From NCBI RefSeq assembly GCF_000420025.1, contig NZ_ATUD01000017.1:1-64000 (forward strand): a stretch of DNA of 64,000 bases, read 5' to 3'. Numbering within the stretch: position 1 is the first letter of the stretch; each line of letters begins with the position of its first letter. The position numbers and the translations under genes are program-made. Below, in pieces: positions 51,421-59,787 of this stretch. The notes under the pieces are model-generated. The model had not been told where the DNA came from. It did no database searches and worked only from the letters and a program-made list of their open reading frames with translations. The stretch is from Patulibacter americanus DSM 16676 (lineage in GTDB: Bacteria; Actinomycetota; Thermoleophilia; Solirubrobacterales; Solirubrobacteraceae).

Positions 51421-52221
51421 TCAGTCCTTGACGAGCCCGCCGTCGACCACGAGGTTCTGTCCCGTCACCGCGCGCGACCAGGGGGCCGCGAAGAACAGCA
51501 CCGCGTCGGCGAACTCGGCCGGGGTGGTGACGGAGCGCAGCGGCGTGCTCGCCGCGATCGCGTCGAACACGGCCTCCGGCGTCGCGGCGCTCGCGTCCGT
51601 GGTGCGCAGCAGGCCGCCGCTGACCATGTTGACGGTGATCCCGCGCGGCCCCAGGTCGGCGGCGAAGGTCCGGGTGAGGGAGAGCAGCGCCGCCTTCGCC
51701 GCCGTGTAGTCGTGGTACGGCACGACGGGGTTCTGGAAGAGGTTCGTGCCGACGTTGACTACGCGGCCCGAGCCGAGCCGCTCGAAGCCGGGGAGCGCGG
51801 CCTGGATGACGTTCAGGGCGCCCTGGACGGATCCGGCGAACTGCGCCGAGAGCGCGTCGTAGCCGATCTCGTGGGCGTGGGGCCGCGCGTCGCCGTTGAA
51901 CGCGAAGTCGACGAGCGCGTTGTTGACGACGGTGGAGACCGGGGCGCCGAGCGCCTCGCTCCCGCGGGCGAGCAGCGCGTCGACCTGGCCGCGGTCCCGC
52001 ACGTCGGCCTGGATCGCGACGACGCGCCCGGGATTGGCCGCCTCGAGCTCCTCGGCGGCCTCGCGGCTGGTGCGGTAGTTCACGACGACCTTCGCGCCCT
52101 CGCGCAGGAACGCCTCGGTGAGGCTCAAGCCCAGGCCGCGAGCGCCGCCGGTGACGAGAACGACCTGGTCGGCGAGCGCCGGAGCGCGAGGGTCGGACTG
52201 CGGGCGGATGGACGTGCTCAT
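51421..52221 (-). CDS. Short-chain dehydrogenase/reductase under TPP riboswitch control
   Basis: A 266-residue classical SDR of the 3-oxoacyl-ACP reductase-like (FabG) group. Cofactor motif VVLVTGGARGLGLSLTEAF, NNALVDF in place of NNAG, and the catalytic YTAAKAALLSLTR with the Tyr and Lys; the C-terminal SGGLLRTTDAS and VDGGLVKD are usual. The ATG at 52221 is used because GAGAGG lies about 7 nt upstream; an in-frame ATG at 52251 also exists. Immediately upstream on the same strand is a TPP riboswitch, so the enzyme is predicted to be thiamine-regulated. It is not a thiamine-synthesis enzyme of known role; an oxidoreductase of this kind (oarX) was reported in earlier comparative work on thiamine regulation, as I recall it. 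Confidence 0.88.
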   Translation of the reverse strand: MSTSIRPQSDPRAPALADQVVLVTGGARGLGLSLTEAFLREGAKVVVNYRTSREAAEELEAANPGRVVAIQADVRDRGQVDALLARGSEALGAPVSTVVNNALVDFAFNGDARPHAHEIGYDALSAQFAGSVQGALNVIQAALPGFERLGSGRVVNVGTNLFQNPVVPYHDYTAAKAALLSLTRTFAADLGPRGITVNMVSGGLLRTTDASAATPEAVFDAIAASTPLRSVTTPAEFADAVLFFAAPWSRAVTGQNLVVDGGLVKD

Positions 52222-52322
52222 GCGGGTGCCTCTCGGGAAGGGCGAGGGCACGCCGGCACCCGGCGCCCCGCGGCACGCCGCCCGGGAGACCTCCGTCGGG
52301 CGGGGTGCGCGGGGACCGCGCT

Positions 52323-52403
52323 CGACATCCCTTCGCCAGTGCTGGCTGGATCAGGTTCGACGGGTGTGCTCTCAGCCAGGACTCCCTGGCACCCCGTGTC
52401 GCT
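52323..52403 (-). ncRNA. TPP riboswitch (THI element)
   Basis: Reading on the - strand: P1 CGACA pairs with TGTCG; then GGGGTGCC, GGCTGAGAG (the conserved CUGAGA), CACCCGTCGAACCTGATC (consensus ACCCxxxGAACCTGATC), GCACTGGCGAAGGGATG (consensus ...GCGNAGGGA). All core motifs of the thiamine pyrophosphate riboswitch are present in order. About 100 nt separate it from the SDR ATG, holding a GC-rich expression platform. It probably reduces SDR expression when TPP is abundant. Confidence 0.93.
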
Positions 52404-52449
52404 GCGCGGCACCGTAGCACCGCGTCCCGCTCCGGTTCCGCCCGCGCCC

Positions 52450-53247
52450 TCAGGGGCGCAGGACCGCCACGAAGTCGAGCGCCTCGTCGAGGTTCGCCCC
52501 GTCGGCCGCGGACCGCAGCACGAAGTCCGAGGCGGCGATCGCGGGGGTGAACCACGCGTAGAACGGCTTCGTGATCCGCAGCGTCTTGTGGATCCGGTCC
52601 CATCCCAGGTGCTCGATCGCCCACGCGTGGACCTTGAGCTTGCGGGCGTGGAAGAGCCCGAGGATCTCGACGTGGCCGAAGTGGCGCTCGAGGAGCTCGC
52701 GGTACTCGCTGGCCCGGTACTCCTTGATGTGCCACGGGTTCTCGGACTTCTCCGCGCCGGGGGGCGCGAGCGTGAGCAGGTTCGGGGTCGAGACGTAGGC
52801 CTCGCCGTCCGGGCCGATCAGGGTCTTGAACCGCTCGAGGATCGCGTCGGGGTCCTGCACGTGCTCGATCGTCTGCAGGAAGACGAGGACGTCGGTCGGC
52901 TCGTCGAACGTCTCGACGAGCGTGCGCACGAAGCGGACGTTGTCCCGCGTGTAGCGCAGGCGCGCGTGCTCGTAGGCCTCGGGGTTCGCGTCGACGCCGA
53001 CGGCCTCCTTCGCCGCCCCGGCGAGCACGTCGGTGCCGTAGCCCTCGCCGCAGGCCAGGTCGACGACCTTGGCCGGCGACGTCCGCGCCGCGACCCGCTC
53101 CGCGATCCACTCGTAGACCACGAGGTGGCGGCGGTACCAGTAGTTCTCCTCCGGCACGTCGGGGAGGGTCCGCTCGCCGGTCAGCTCCAGCGGAGGAACG
53201 CCCTCGGGCTGGTTCCGTTGGACGTAGTGCTGCGGGGGCGCGGTCAT
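52450..53247 (-). CDS. SAM-dependent methyltransferase (class I)
   Basis: A 265-residue Rossmann-fold methyltransferase. The SAM motif is KVVDLACGEGYGTDVLA, with DANPEAYEHARLRY (motif II) and TDVLVFLQTIEHVQDPDAIL (post I to motif IV). The C-terminal third (WHIKEYRASEYRELLERHFGHVEILGLF) is typical of methyltransferases acting on sugars or lipids. Start ATG 53247 with TACGTT 9 nt upstream (- strand). It is divergent from a second methyltransferase gene 43 bp away. The stop is 46 nt before the TPP riboswitch, so it precedes the SDR on the same strand but is probably a separate unit. Substrate unknown. Confidence 0.9.
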   Translation of the reverse strand: MTAPPQHYVQRNQPEGVPPLELTGERTLPDVPEENYWYRRHLVVYEWIAERVAARTSPAKVVDLACGEGYGTDVLAGAAKEAVGVDANPEAYEHARLRYTRDNVRFVRTLVETFDEPTDVLVFLQTIEHVQDPDAILERFKTLIGPDGEAYVSTPNLLTLAPPGAEKSENPWHIKEYRASEYRELLERHFGHVEILGLFHARKLKVHAWAIEHLGWDRIHKTLRITKPFYAWFTPAIAASDFVLRSAADGANLDEALDFVAVLRP

Positions 53248-53290
53248 CGGTCCGCAAACGTACTGGACGGGCCGTAGACTGCGGCGGCCC

Positions 53291-54232
53291 ATGAGCCCTT
53301 TTCCTACCACCGGTAGTGCGGCTGCGGAGCCCGATACGGCCGAGCGCATCCGCGACGTCAACACCCGGTACCACGACGGTGCGGCGGCGCAGTACGACGC
53401 CAAGTGGGGCATCGACTGGGGTGAGGTCGGCGCCGATCAGGTCCGCCAGAAGCTCGAGAAGCTGCTCGGCACGCCGCTGCCGCACTTCGACGCCGCGCTC
53501 GAGATCGGCGCGGGCACGGGCTACTTCAGCCTGCACATGCTGAAGGCCGGCATCGTCGGCGCCGCGACCGCCACGGACATCTCGCCCGGCATGATCGATG
53601 CGTTGCGCGGCAACGCCGAGCGGCTCGGCCTGCAGGTCGAGACCGCCGTCGCCGACGCCGAGCGCCTGCCCTTCGACGACGCCTCCTTCGACCTCGTCCT
53701 CGGTCACGCCGTCCTGCACCACATCCCGGACCTCGAGCAGGCCTTCCGCGAGTTCCACCGCGTGCTGCGCCCCGGCGGCGTCATCCTCTTCGCCGGTGAG
53801 CCGTCCCGCACGGGCGACAAGATCGCGATCGTCCCGAAGAAGGCCGCCGACTACGCCGCGCCGCTGTGGCGCCGCGTGATCCGGGCCCGTCCGGCCCAGC
53901 ACGGCCACGACGACGGCGGCGCGGAGAACCACGCGCTGGAGTCGCAGGTCGACGTCCACGCGTTCGTCCCCACGGAGCTGCGCGCGCCCATCGCCGCCGC
54001 CGGGTTCGAGACGGTCGACGTGCAGGGCGAGGAGCTCGCCGCAAACTGGTTCGGCTGGTTCAACCGCGGCATGGAGTCCAGCGCCCGCGACGAGGACGTC
54101 CCCTGGGGCTGGAAGATGTACGCCTTCAAGGGCTACCTCTTCTTCCAGAAGCTCGACCGCCGCCTGCTCGAGGGCCGGCTGCCCGCGAGCATCTTCTACA
54201 ACCTGATGGTCACGGCCCGCAAGGCGGGCTGA
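53291..54232 (+). CDS. SAM-dependent methyltransferase (class I, methyltransf_11 type)
   Basis: A 313-residue methyltransferase. Motif I ALEIGAGTGYFSLHML, TATDISPGMIDALRGNA, motif IV VADAERLPFDDASFDLVLGHAVLHHIPDLEQAFREFHRVLRPGGVILFAGEPSRTG, all standard for class I enzymes of the UbiE/Mycolic type. The C-terminal half (about 200-313) is large for a methyltransferase and contains WFGWFNRGMESS and FFQKLDRRLLEGRL, perhaps lipid-facing. Start ATG 53291, with TAGACT (53275-53280) 10 nt upstream. Divergent from another methyltransferase; the pair may modify the same product. Substrate unknown. Confidence 0.9.
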   Translation: MSPFPTTGSAAAEPDTAERIRDVNTRYHDGAAAQYDAKWGIDWGEVGADQVRQKLEKLLGTPLPHFDAALEIGAGTGYFSLHMLKAGIVGAATATDISPGMIDALRGNAERLGLQVETAVADAERLPFDDASFDLVLGHAVLHHIPDLEQAFREFHRVLRPGGVILFAGEPSRTGDKIAIVPKKAADYAAPLWRRVIRARPAQHGHDDGGAENHALESQVDVHAFVPTELRAPIAAAGFETVDVQGEELAANWFGWFNRGMESSARDEDVPWGWKMYAFKGYLFFQKLDRRLLEGRLPASIFYNLMVTARKAG

Positions 54233-54297
54233 GCGGGCCGCAACCCCCCCGGGGGGCGGCCGACAGGCGCCGTCGCCCCGGTCGCCGCGCTTCCGCC

Positions 54298-55167
54298 TCA
54301 GTCCGTCGGCGCGGCCGGCGGGGCCTCGTTCCGCGCGCGGGCGGCCGCGCGCCGCTCCTTCGCCTGGCGCTCCTCGCGCAGGCGCACCCGGTCCTCGGCG
54401 GGCAGCGGCACGTCGTGCGGATCGGCCCAGACCATCCGCTCCGGGGCGTCACGCATCCGGACGACGCGGGCGGGCACGCCGGCGGCCACGGCGTTCGTCG
54501 GCACGTCCTTCGTGACGACGGCGTAGGTGCCGAGCACCGCGTTGTCGCCGACGGTGGCGCCGCGCAGCACGCAGGCGCCGTAGCCGATCCACACGTTGTG
54601 GCCGACGATCACGGGGCGGGTGTAGATCCCCTGCTTGCGGATCGGGGTGTCCGTCCACGCGACGGAGTGATCGAAGTCGATGAACATCGAGCGGTCCGCG
54701 ACGATGCACTCGCGGCCGATCGAGATCCGCTCGTACGTCGAGAGCGTGCACTCCTGGCCGATCACGCTCTTGGCACCGATCTCGATCGTGCCCTCGTGGC
54801 AGCGGATCTTCGTGTCGTCCCCGAGCCACGACCAGCGGCCGAGCCGCACGACGGCGTTCGGGCCGATCTCGAAGTGCACGCCGGGGCAGATGAACGCGGG
54901 CCCGTCGAACTGCAGCCGCTCGCGGTACTTGAGCTTGAGCCGCAGGGCCCGCAGGCCGAGGACCCAGTACCGCCAGCCGAGCATGTGCTCGCGCCGCGCG
55001 TGGCGCAGCAGGTGCAGCAGCCCGCCCTTCGCCGGGGCGGGCGGACGCTGCACCTCGGGAGCCGGGCCGGGCGTGTCGGTGCCGGGCGCGTCGTCCGGAT
55101 GCGGGACGCCCGGGGTGGGGCCGTCGGCGTCGTCCGCGGCGGTTCTGGGGCTGTGCTCGGTCGCCAC
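54298..55167 (-). CDS. Left-handed beta-helix acyltransferase (WbbJ/maltose-acetyltransferase-like)
   Basis: A 289-residue hexapeptide-repeat acyltransferase. The N-terminal 50 residues are disordered, then LQFDGPAFICPGVHFEIGPNAVVRLGRWSWLGDDTKIRC and repeated hexapeptide turns (VIGQECTLS, ISIGRECIVADRS), with the active-site-like IDFDHSVAWTDTPIRKQGI and YTRPVIVGHNVWIGYGACVLRGATVGDNAVLGTYAVVTKDVP. Such enzymes O-acetylate sugars or lipids. Start GTG 55167 is supported by TAGGCT 6 nt upstream (leaderless). It is on its own near the methyltransferases and the GT-C-like protein, possibly a loose cell-surface glycan cluster. Confidence 0.87.
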   Translation of the reverse strand: MATEHSPRTAADDADGPTPGVPHPDDAPGTDTPGPAPEVQRPPAPAKGGLLHLLRHARREHMLGWRYWVLGLRALRLKLKYRERLQFDGPAFICPGVHFEIGPNAVVRLGRWSWLGDDTKIRCHEGTIEIGAKSVIGQECTLSTYERISIGRECIVADRSMFIDFDHSVAWTDTPIRKQGIYTRPVIVGHNVWIGYGACVLRGATVGDNAVLGTYAVVTKDVPTNAVAAGVPARVVRMRDAPERMVWADPHDVPLPAEDRVRLREERQAKERRAAARARNEAPPAAPTD

Positions 55168-55322
55168 CGCCCAAGCCTAGGGCGGCGCGGCGCGCCGCGT
55201 CGGGGGGTACGCGGCGCGGGCCAGGCCTCGAGCGTCGTGGTCCGCGCGGTGGAGGACCTGGGCGGGGCTCGGGGCACCCGCGGGGTGCGTGGGCTGCCAT
55301 GGTCTCCGCTACGGTGCCGCGC

Positions 55323-55685
55323 GTGCGTGGTCCCCGGCTTCCCGACGTCCTGCGTGCCCGCGGACGCACCCCGATGCCCCGCGGCCGGCCGCGACCACGA
55401 GCCAGCTGGACGCTGATCTGCCTCGGGCTCGTCGTCTCGGCGTCGGCCATGTCCTTGATCGGGGTGGTCGGCGGGACAGTCTGGTTCGTCGCGGAGCTGT
55501 TCGCGAGCCCCTCGAACGAGAAGGGCGACGCCCTCGGTCTCGTGGTGAGCCAGGCGATCGTCCTGGCCGTGACGCGCCGACTGACGCGCGGCATGATGGC
55601 GCTCTGGTTCGCCGAGTCGGCCCCCGAGGCCGACGCTGCGGACCGCTGGCTCGCCGAGCTCGGGCCCGCGCCCGACGCCCGCTGA
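55323..55685 (+). CDS. Small membrane protein, unknown function
   Basis: A 120-residue protein with a basic N-terminus and a strong hydrophobic segment (about 26-52, WTLICLGLVVSASAMSLIGVVGGTVWFVAEL), likely two closely packed membrane passes or one long one, then an amphipathic C-terminus ending in acidic Ala-rich sequence. No motif recognised. The start GTG 55323 is chosen because TACGGT lies 7 nt upstream; an ATG at 55299 is also in frame but precedes the -10 box. Convergent with the GT-C-like gene 3 nt away. Confidence 0.6.
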   Translation: MRGPRLPDVLRARGRTPMPRGRPRPRASWTLICLGLVVSASAMSLIGVVGGTVWFVAELFASPSNEKGDALGLVVSQAIVLAVTRRLTRGMMALWFAESAPEADAADRWLAELGPAPDAR

Positions 55686-55688
55686 CCT

Positions 55689-57122
55689 TCAGCGCCGGAA
55701 GACCGGCAGGACCTGCTCGACCCCGGCCCAGGGCAGCGCGCCCTGCGGGGGCGCCGAACCGGCCCCCGGATCCAGGACGGCGGCGGCGAGGGTCCAGACC
55801 GTCGCGACGACGGTGAGCCCGGCGAGCACCGCGCCGGCCCGCGGCACGCGCTGCCACGCCCAACCGACGGTCGCGGCGGCGACCGGCAGCGCCGCCGTCG
55901 CGCCCGCGCCGCCGAGCCAGTTCGTGGCCGGCCAGGGGGAGAGGATCGCGTAGGGCACCGTGGCGGCCACGAGCACCAGCAGGAGGAACAGGACGCTCAC
56001 CTCGACGTGGATCTCGTCGGCGAACACGCGGAAGAGCCGCGAGCGGCGCCAGTGCACGAGCCGCCACACCGCGACGAAGACGAGCGCCAGGACGGGCGCC
56101 CAGCGCAGCAGGCCGAGGTCGCGGTCCAGGAGCAGCCCGACCGGCGAGAGGACGATCCGGGCGAGCACGTCGCCCACGCCGTCGAAGTACGTCGGCAGCG
56201 ACCAGCCGACCTGCGGCGCCCACGGCGTCGGGCCGCCGAAGAGGCGGTCGTGGACGGTGAGGTAGACGAAGGCCGAGAGCAGGAGCACCTCGAGCGAGAG
56301 GAACCCCGTCAGGCCGCGGCGACGGCGCCGCATCCAGCGGGTCAGGGCGGCCGCGACGAGCAGGGCCACGGGCGCCAGCGGCAGCCACAGCCAGGGCAGC
56401 AGGGCGCACAGCAGCGCGCAGGAGAGCGCGGCCCAGGTGCGGGGGTGGTCGCGCACCGCGAGCGCCGTGGCCACCGCCCCCGTCACGAGCAGGGCCGCGG
56501 GGCCCGCCGGTCCGATCTCCGTGGCGCCGAGGACGACGGGGACGGAGAGCGCGATCGTCAACACGCCACGGGTGGCCCAGGGGTCCGGGACGATGCGGCG
56601 CGCGACGCCGAGGGCGAGGACGAACGCGGCGGCCATCAGAGCGGCGCACCACAGCTGCACGGCCACGCGGCCCCCGAGGCCCGTCGTGCGGCCGGCCCAG
56701 TACGCGGGGGCGAGCACGGCGCCGACGCCCGGGCCGGTCGGCTCGAGGTAGCCGCCGGGAGCCAGGGGCGGTCCCTCCTGACCGCGGGCGTCGCGGCGCA
56801 CGGCGACGTTCGACGGCAGCGCGCCGTCGGGTCGCACGCCCTCGATCCCGCCCCAGTCGCGCCACGGCCGGGCGATGTAGTCGTCGAGCAGGTCGATGTC
56901 GCCGTCCGTGACGACCGAGTGCGTGACCAGCAGCCGGTGCGCCTCCGTGCTCGTGAGCGCCCGGTCCGGCGCGGCCGGCAGGGCGATGCCCACGGAGTAG
57001 ACCGCGAGCAGGGCGATCCACAGCAGCAGCAGGCGTATCGGACGGGGAAGGGCGAGCAGCACGACGGGTCGGCGGCGCGCAGGGGAGGGGACGCCGCGCC
57101 GCACGGGCACTGTAGTCGGCAC
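55689..57122 (-). CDS. Polytopic membrane protein, GT-C-type glycosyltransferase-like
   Basis: A 477-residue integral membrane protein with about ten hydrophobic helices. After the first helix it has an acidic loop (LLVTHSVVTDGDIDLLDDYIARPWRDWGG), a pattern typical of GT-C polyprenol-phosphate-sugar transferases (PMT/ArnT fold), whose first loop carries catalytic acidic residues. The rest shows alternating hydrophobic helices and short loops. Start GTG 57122 is tentative, and a GTG at 57104 also fits. Its neighbours (acyltransferase, methyltransferases) fit a surface-glycan role, but the assignment is by topology only. Confidence 0.65.
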   Translation of the reverse strand: MPTTVPVRRGVPSPARRRPVVLLALPRPIRLLLLWIALLAVYSVGIALPAAPDRALTSTEAHRLLVTHSVVTDGDIDLLDDYIARPWRDWGGIEGVRPDGALPSNVAVRRDARGQEGPPLAPGGYLEPTGPGVGAVLAPAYWAGRTTGLGGRVAVQLWCAALMAAAFVLALGVARRIVPDPWATRGVLTIALSVPVVLGATEIGPAGPAALLVTGAVATALAVRDHPRTWAALSCALLCALLPWLWLPLAPVALLVAAALTRWMRRRRRGLTGFLSLEVLLLSAFVYLTVHDRLFGGPTPWAPQVGWSLPTYFDGVGDVLARIVLSPVGLLLDRDLGLLRWAPVLALVFVAVWRLVHWRRSRLFRVFADEIHVEVSVLFLLLVLVAATVPYAILSPWPATNWLGGAGATAALPVAAATVGWAWQRVPRAGAVLAGLTVVATVWTLAAAVLDPGAGSAPPQGALPWAGVEQVLPVFRR

Positions 57123-57167
57123 CGCCCGCAGCCCACGCCGCGCGCCGCGCCGGGGGCCCGGACGGGC

Positions 57168-57233
57168 GTTGACGGATTGGTCACGTCTCGATCACACGAC
57201 GGCAACGTCGTGGGTGCACGGCGGTCATAGCGT
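57168..57233 (+). promoter_or_regulatory. PHO-box-like repeats and promoter of phoX
   Basis: Four 11-bp units lie head to tail: GTTGACGGATT (57168-57178), GGTCACGTCTC (57179-57189), GATCACACGAC (57190-57200) and GGCAACGTCGT (57201-57211). The first three share the GxT[CG]AC start of actinobacterial PHO boxes (direct repeats of GTTCAC-type 11-mers). A -10 TAGCGT follows at 57228-57233. This layout predicts PhoP activation of phoX on phosphate starvation. Confidence 0.62.
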
Positions 57234-57295
57234 CGCCCCGTCACGTGCGGCGACCCTGCCCGCGCTCCGCCACGCCCTCCGTCCTCAGGACACGC

Positions 57296-59632
57296 ATGAC
57301 CGACCTTCACTCCGCCGACGCCCCCTCCGCCGACGAACTTCCGGGCGACACCTCCGCCCACACGCGCCGCGGCTTCATCCGCGGCGTGGCCATCGCCGGC
57401 GCCAGCACGATGGCCGTCGCCTCGCTCGACGCCACCGGTGTCGCCGACCTCATGGGCGACAGCGCCGTCGCCGCCGGCGCGCCGACCCCCTTCTCCGACT
57501 TCCGCGCCCTGGGCGCCTCCTCCGCGGACCGCTTCGAGGTCCCCGAGGGCTTCCGCGCCGACGTCCTGATCTCGTGGAACGACAAGTTCGAGAACACCGA
57601 CGGCACGACGCTCCGCTACGGCTTCAACAACGACTACCTCGCCTTCCTGCCGCTCGAGGGCAAGAAGGACGAGGCGCTGCTCTTCGTCAACCACGAGTAC
57701 CCCGCCCCGTTCTTCCAGCACGGCGTGACGAAGGCCGCGGAGAAGAGCGCGAGCCAGATCGCCGAGGAGAAGTACTCCGTCGGCAACTCCATCGTCCACG
57801 TGCGCCGCGACGCCAAGGGCGTGTGGGGCGTCGTCTCGCCCTCGCCGTACAACCGCCGCATCACGGGCGACTCCCCGGCGTGCGAGGTCACGGGCCCGCT
57901 GCGCGGCCGCGGCGACGTCGCGCTGGCCGACGAGGTCAAGGACGCGAACGGGACCGTCACGAAGCCCGCCACGAAGGTGCGCGTGGGCGAGAGCCTGACC
58001 CGCGCGAACGTCATCGACGGGTCCGTCGCCAACTGCTCCGGCGGCACGACGCCGTGGGGCACGACGCTCTCCTGCGAGGAGAACTACGACTCCTACGCGT
58101 CCCGGGCGACCCCGGACAACACCTACGGCTGGGGCGGCACCTACCAGCTCGACACGCACGCGAACTACGGCTGGGTCGTCGAGCACGACCCCTACGACGC
58201 CAAGTCCACGCCCCGCAAGCACACCGCGCTGGGCCGCTTCCGTCACGAGAACACGGCGTTCCGCCACGTCGACGGCAAGCCCTTCGTGCTCTACATGGGC
58301 GACGACAAGACGAACGAGGGCGTCTACAAGTTCGTCTCGACGCGCCAGTTCATCCCGGGCAACCGCGCGGAGAACCTGAAGATCCTCACGGAGGGCCAGC
58401 TCTTCATCGCGAAGTGGAGCCCCGAGGGTCGCCGCCGGTTCTCCAACACGAACGGCACCGGCCTGCTGACGGCGGAGTCGGGCACCGGCGAGTGGGTGCC
58501 GGTCGAGGCGTCCGAGCTCGTCGACACCTCCGCACACCTGCGCAAGCGCTTCGGCACGGCGGACTTCAACCAGTTCTTCGCCACGAACCGCCCGGAGGAC
58601 GTCGAGGTCGATGTCGACGGCACGGTCTACATCGCCTTCACGAACAACTCGGGCGTCAACGACCAGCACGGCGCCATCCGCAAGGTGCGGGAGCAGGGCA
58701 ACGACCCGGTCGCCACGACGTTCACGTGGGAGGACTACGCGGACGGCGGCCCGACGGGCCGCTCCGACGTCGGCGAGCAGGGCTTCTCCTCCTGCGACAA
58801 CCTCTGCTTCGACGAGAGCAACAACCTCTGGGTCGTCACGGACATCTCGTCGAGCTCGCTCAAGGGCGGCCTGCAGCAGAAGGCCTTCTACGAGTACCAC
58901 GGCAACAACGCGATCTTCATGATCCCGCGCTCCGGCCCGAACGCCGGCGTCGCGTACCGGTTCGCGAACATGCCGATCGACGCCGAGGGCACGGGCCCGT
59001 ACTTCTCGACGGACGGCACCGCGCTGTTCGTCAACGTGCAGCACCCGGGCGAGGAGACCCCCGCGACGCCGGGCGCGACCTACGGCAAGGCCGAGACGTA
59101 CACGAGCTACTGGCCCGAGGGCGACAAGACGGCGAACCAGAACCCGTCGATGCCGCTTCCCTCGACCGTGGTCATCACCCGGATCCGCGAGGACGACCCG
59201 GGCGACGGCACGCCGACCATCCCGAACCCGCCGGTCGTTCCGGGCCAGCCGGGCCAGCCGGGTCAGCCGGGTCAGGGCCCGAAGGGCAAGACGACGGTCG
59301 ACGTGCCCGAGACCGTCTCCTACGCGACCCTCGCGGCCCGCGGCGTCAACGCCAAGGTTCGCGTGCGCGAGGCCGCGCGGATCGAGCTGAAGCTCCGCAT
59401 CCGCCTGCCGAAGGTCGGCCGCAGCAAGGGCCGCGTCGTGACCGCCGCCATGGCGAAGAAGACGGTCGGCGCCGGCTCGCACAGCGTGCGCCTCCGTCCG
59501 GGCGCCCTCGCCCGCACCGCCCTGCGCACGCGCAAGGGCAAGACGATGCGCGCCGAGGTGACCCTCGAGGTCCGTCCCGTCGACGGCAGCCCGAAGAAGC
59601 TGCGCCGCAGCGACGCCTTCCGCATCCGGTAG
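57296..59632 (+). CDS. phoX: PhoX family alkaline phosphatase, Tat-exported
   Basis: A 778-residue secreted phosphatase of the PhoX type (DUF839 fold, calcium/iron cofactor). Tat signal TRRGFIRGVAIAGASTMAVASL (Arg24-Arg25). The fold shows WNDKFENTDG, EALLFVNHEYP, GTTPWGTTLSCEENYDSYA, GRFRHENTAFRHVDGKPFVLYMGDD and DNLCFDESNNLWVVTDISSSS, with the metal-binding acidic residues expected in such motifs. A Pro/Gly linker (GQPGQPGQPGQGP) leads to a C-terminal Arg/Lys-rich beta module (about 660-778), perhaps wall-binding. The ATG at 57296 starts just before the Tat signal. PHO-box-like repeats upstream support a phosphate-starvation role. Confidence 0.92.
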   Translation: MTDLHSADAPSADELPGDTSAHTRRGFIRGVAIAGASTMAVASLDATGVADLMGDSAVAAGAPTPFSDFRALGASSADRFEVPEGFRADVLISWNDKFENTDGTTLRYGFNNDYLAFLPLEGKKDEALLFVNHEYPAPFFQHGVTKAAEKSASQIAEEKYSVGNSIVHVRRDAKGVWGVVSPSPYNRRITGDSPACEVTGPLRGRGDVALADEVKDANGTVTKPATKVRVGESLTRANVIDGSVANCSGGTTPWGTTLSCEENYDSYASRATPDNTYGWGGTYQLDTHANYGWVVEHDPYDAKSTPRKHTALGRFRHENTAFRHVDGKPFVLYMGDDKTNEGVYKFVSTRQFIPGNRAENLKILTEGQLFIAKWSPEGRRRFSNTNGTGLLTAESGTGEWVPVEASELVDTSAHLRKRFGTADFNQFFATNRPEDVEVDVDGTVYIAFTNNSGVNDQHGAIRKVREQGNDPVATTFTWEDYADGGPTGRSDVGEQGFSSCDNLCFDESNNLWVVTDISSSSLKGGLQQKAFYEYHGNNAIFMIPRSGPNAGVAYRFANMPIDAEGTGPYFSTDGTALFVNVQHPGEETPATPGATYGKAETYTSYWPEGDKTANQNPSMPLPSTVVITRIREDDPGDGTPTIPNPPVVPGQPGQPGQPGQGPKGKTTVDVPETVSYATLAARGVNAKVRVREAARIELKLRIRLPKVGRSKGRVVTAAMAKKTVGAGSHSVRLRPGALARTALRTRKGKTMRAEVTLEVRPVDGSPKKLRRSDAFRIR

Positions 59633-59707
59633 GCAGGTCCGGTCCGGTCGGCGCGTCTCGCCGGCCGGACCCTGTCGTCGGCCGCGTCTCGGCATCGGCC
59701 CGACACC

Positions 59708-59739
59708 GGGACCGGCCGGGCCAGCGCCCGGCCGGTCCC
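59708..59739. terminator. Bidirectional terminator between phoX and pepA
   Basis: GGGACCGGCCGGG (59708-59720), loop CCAGCG, CCCGGCCGGTCCC (59727-59739), a perfect 13-bp stem in the gap between convergent genes. The strongest hairpin in the window. Confidence 0.72.
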
Positions 59740-59787
59740 TCGGTCGCGACCCGGCCGGCCACCCGCCGGCCGCGGGCCGGCCGCGGG

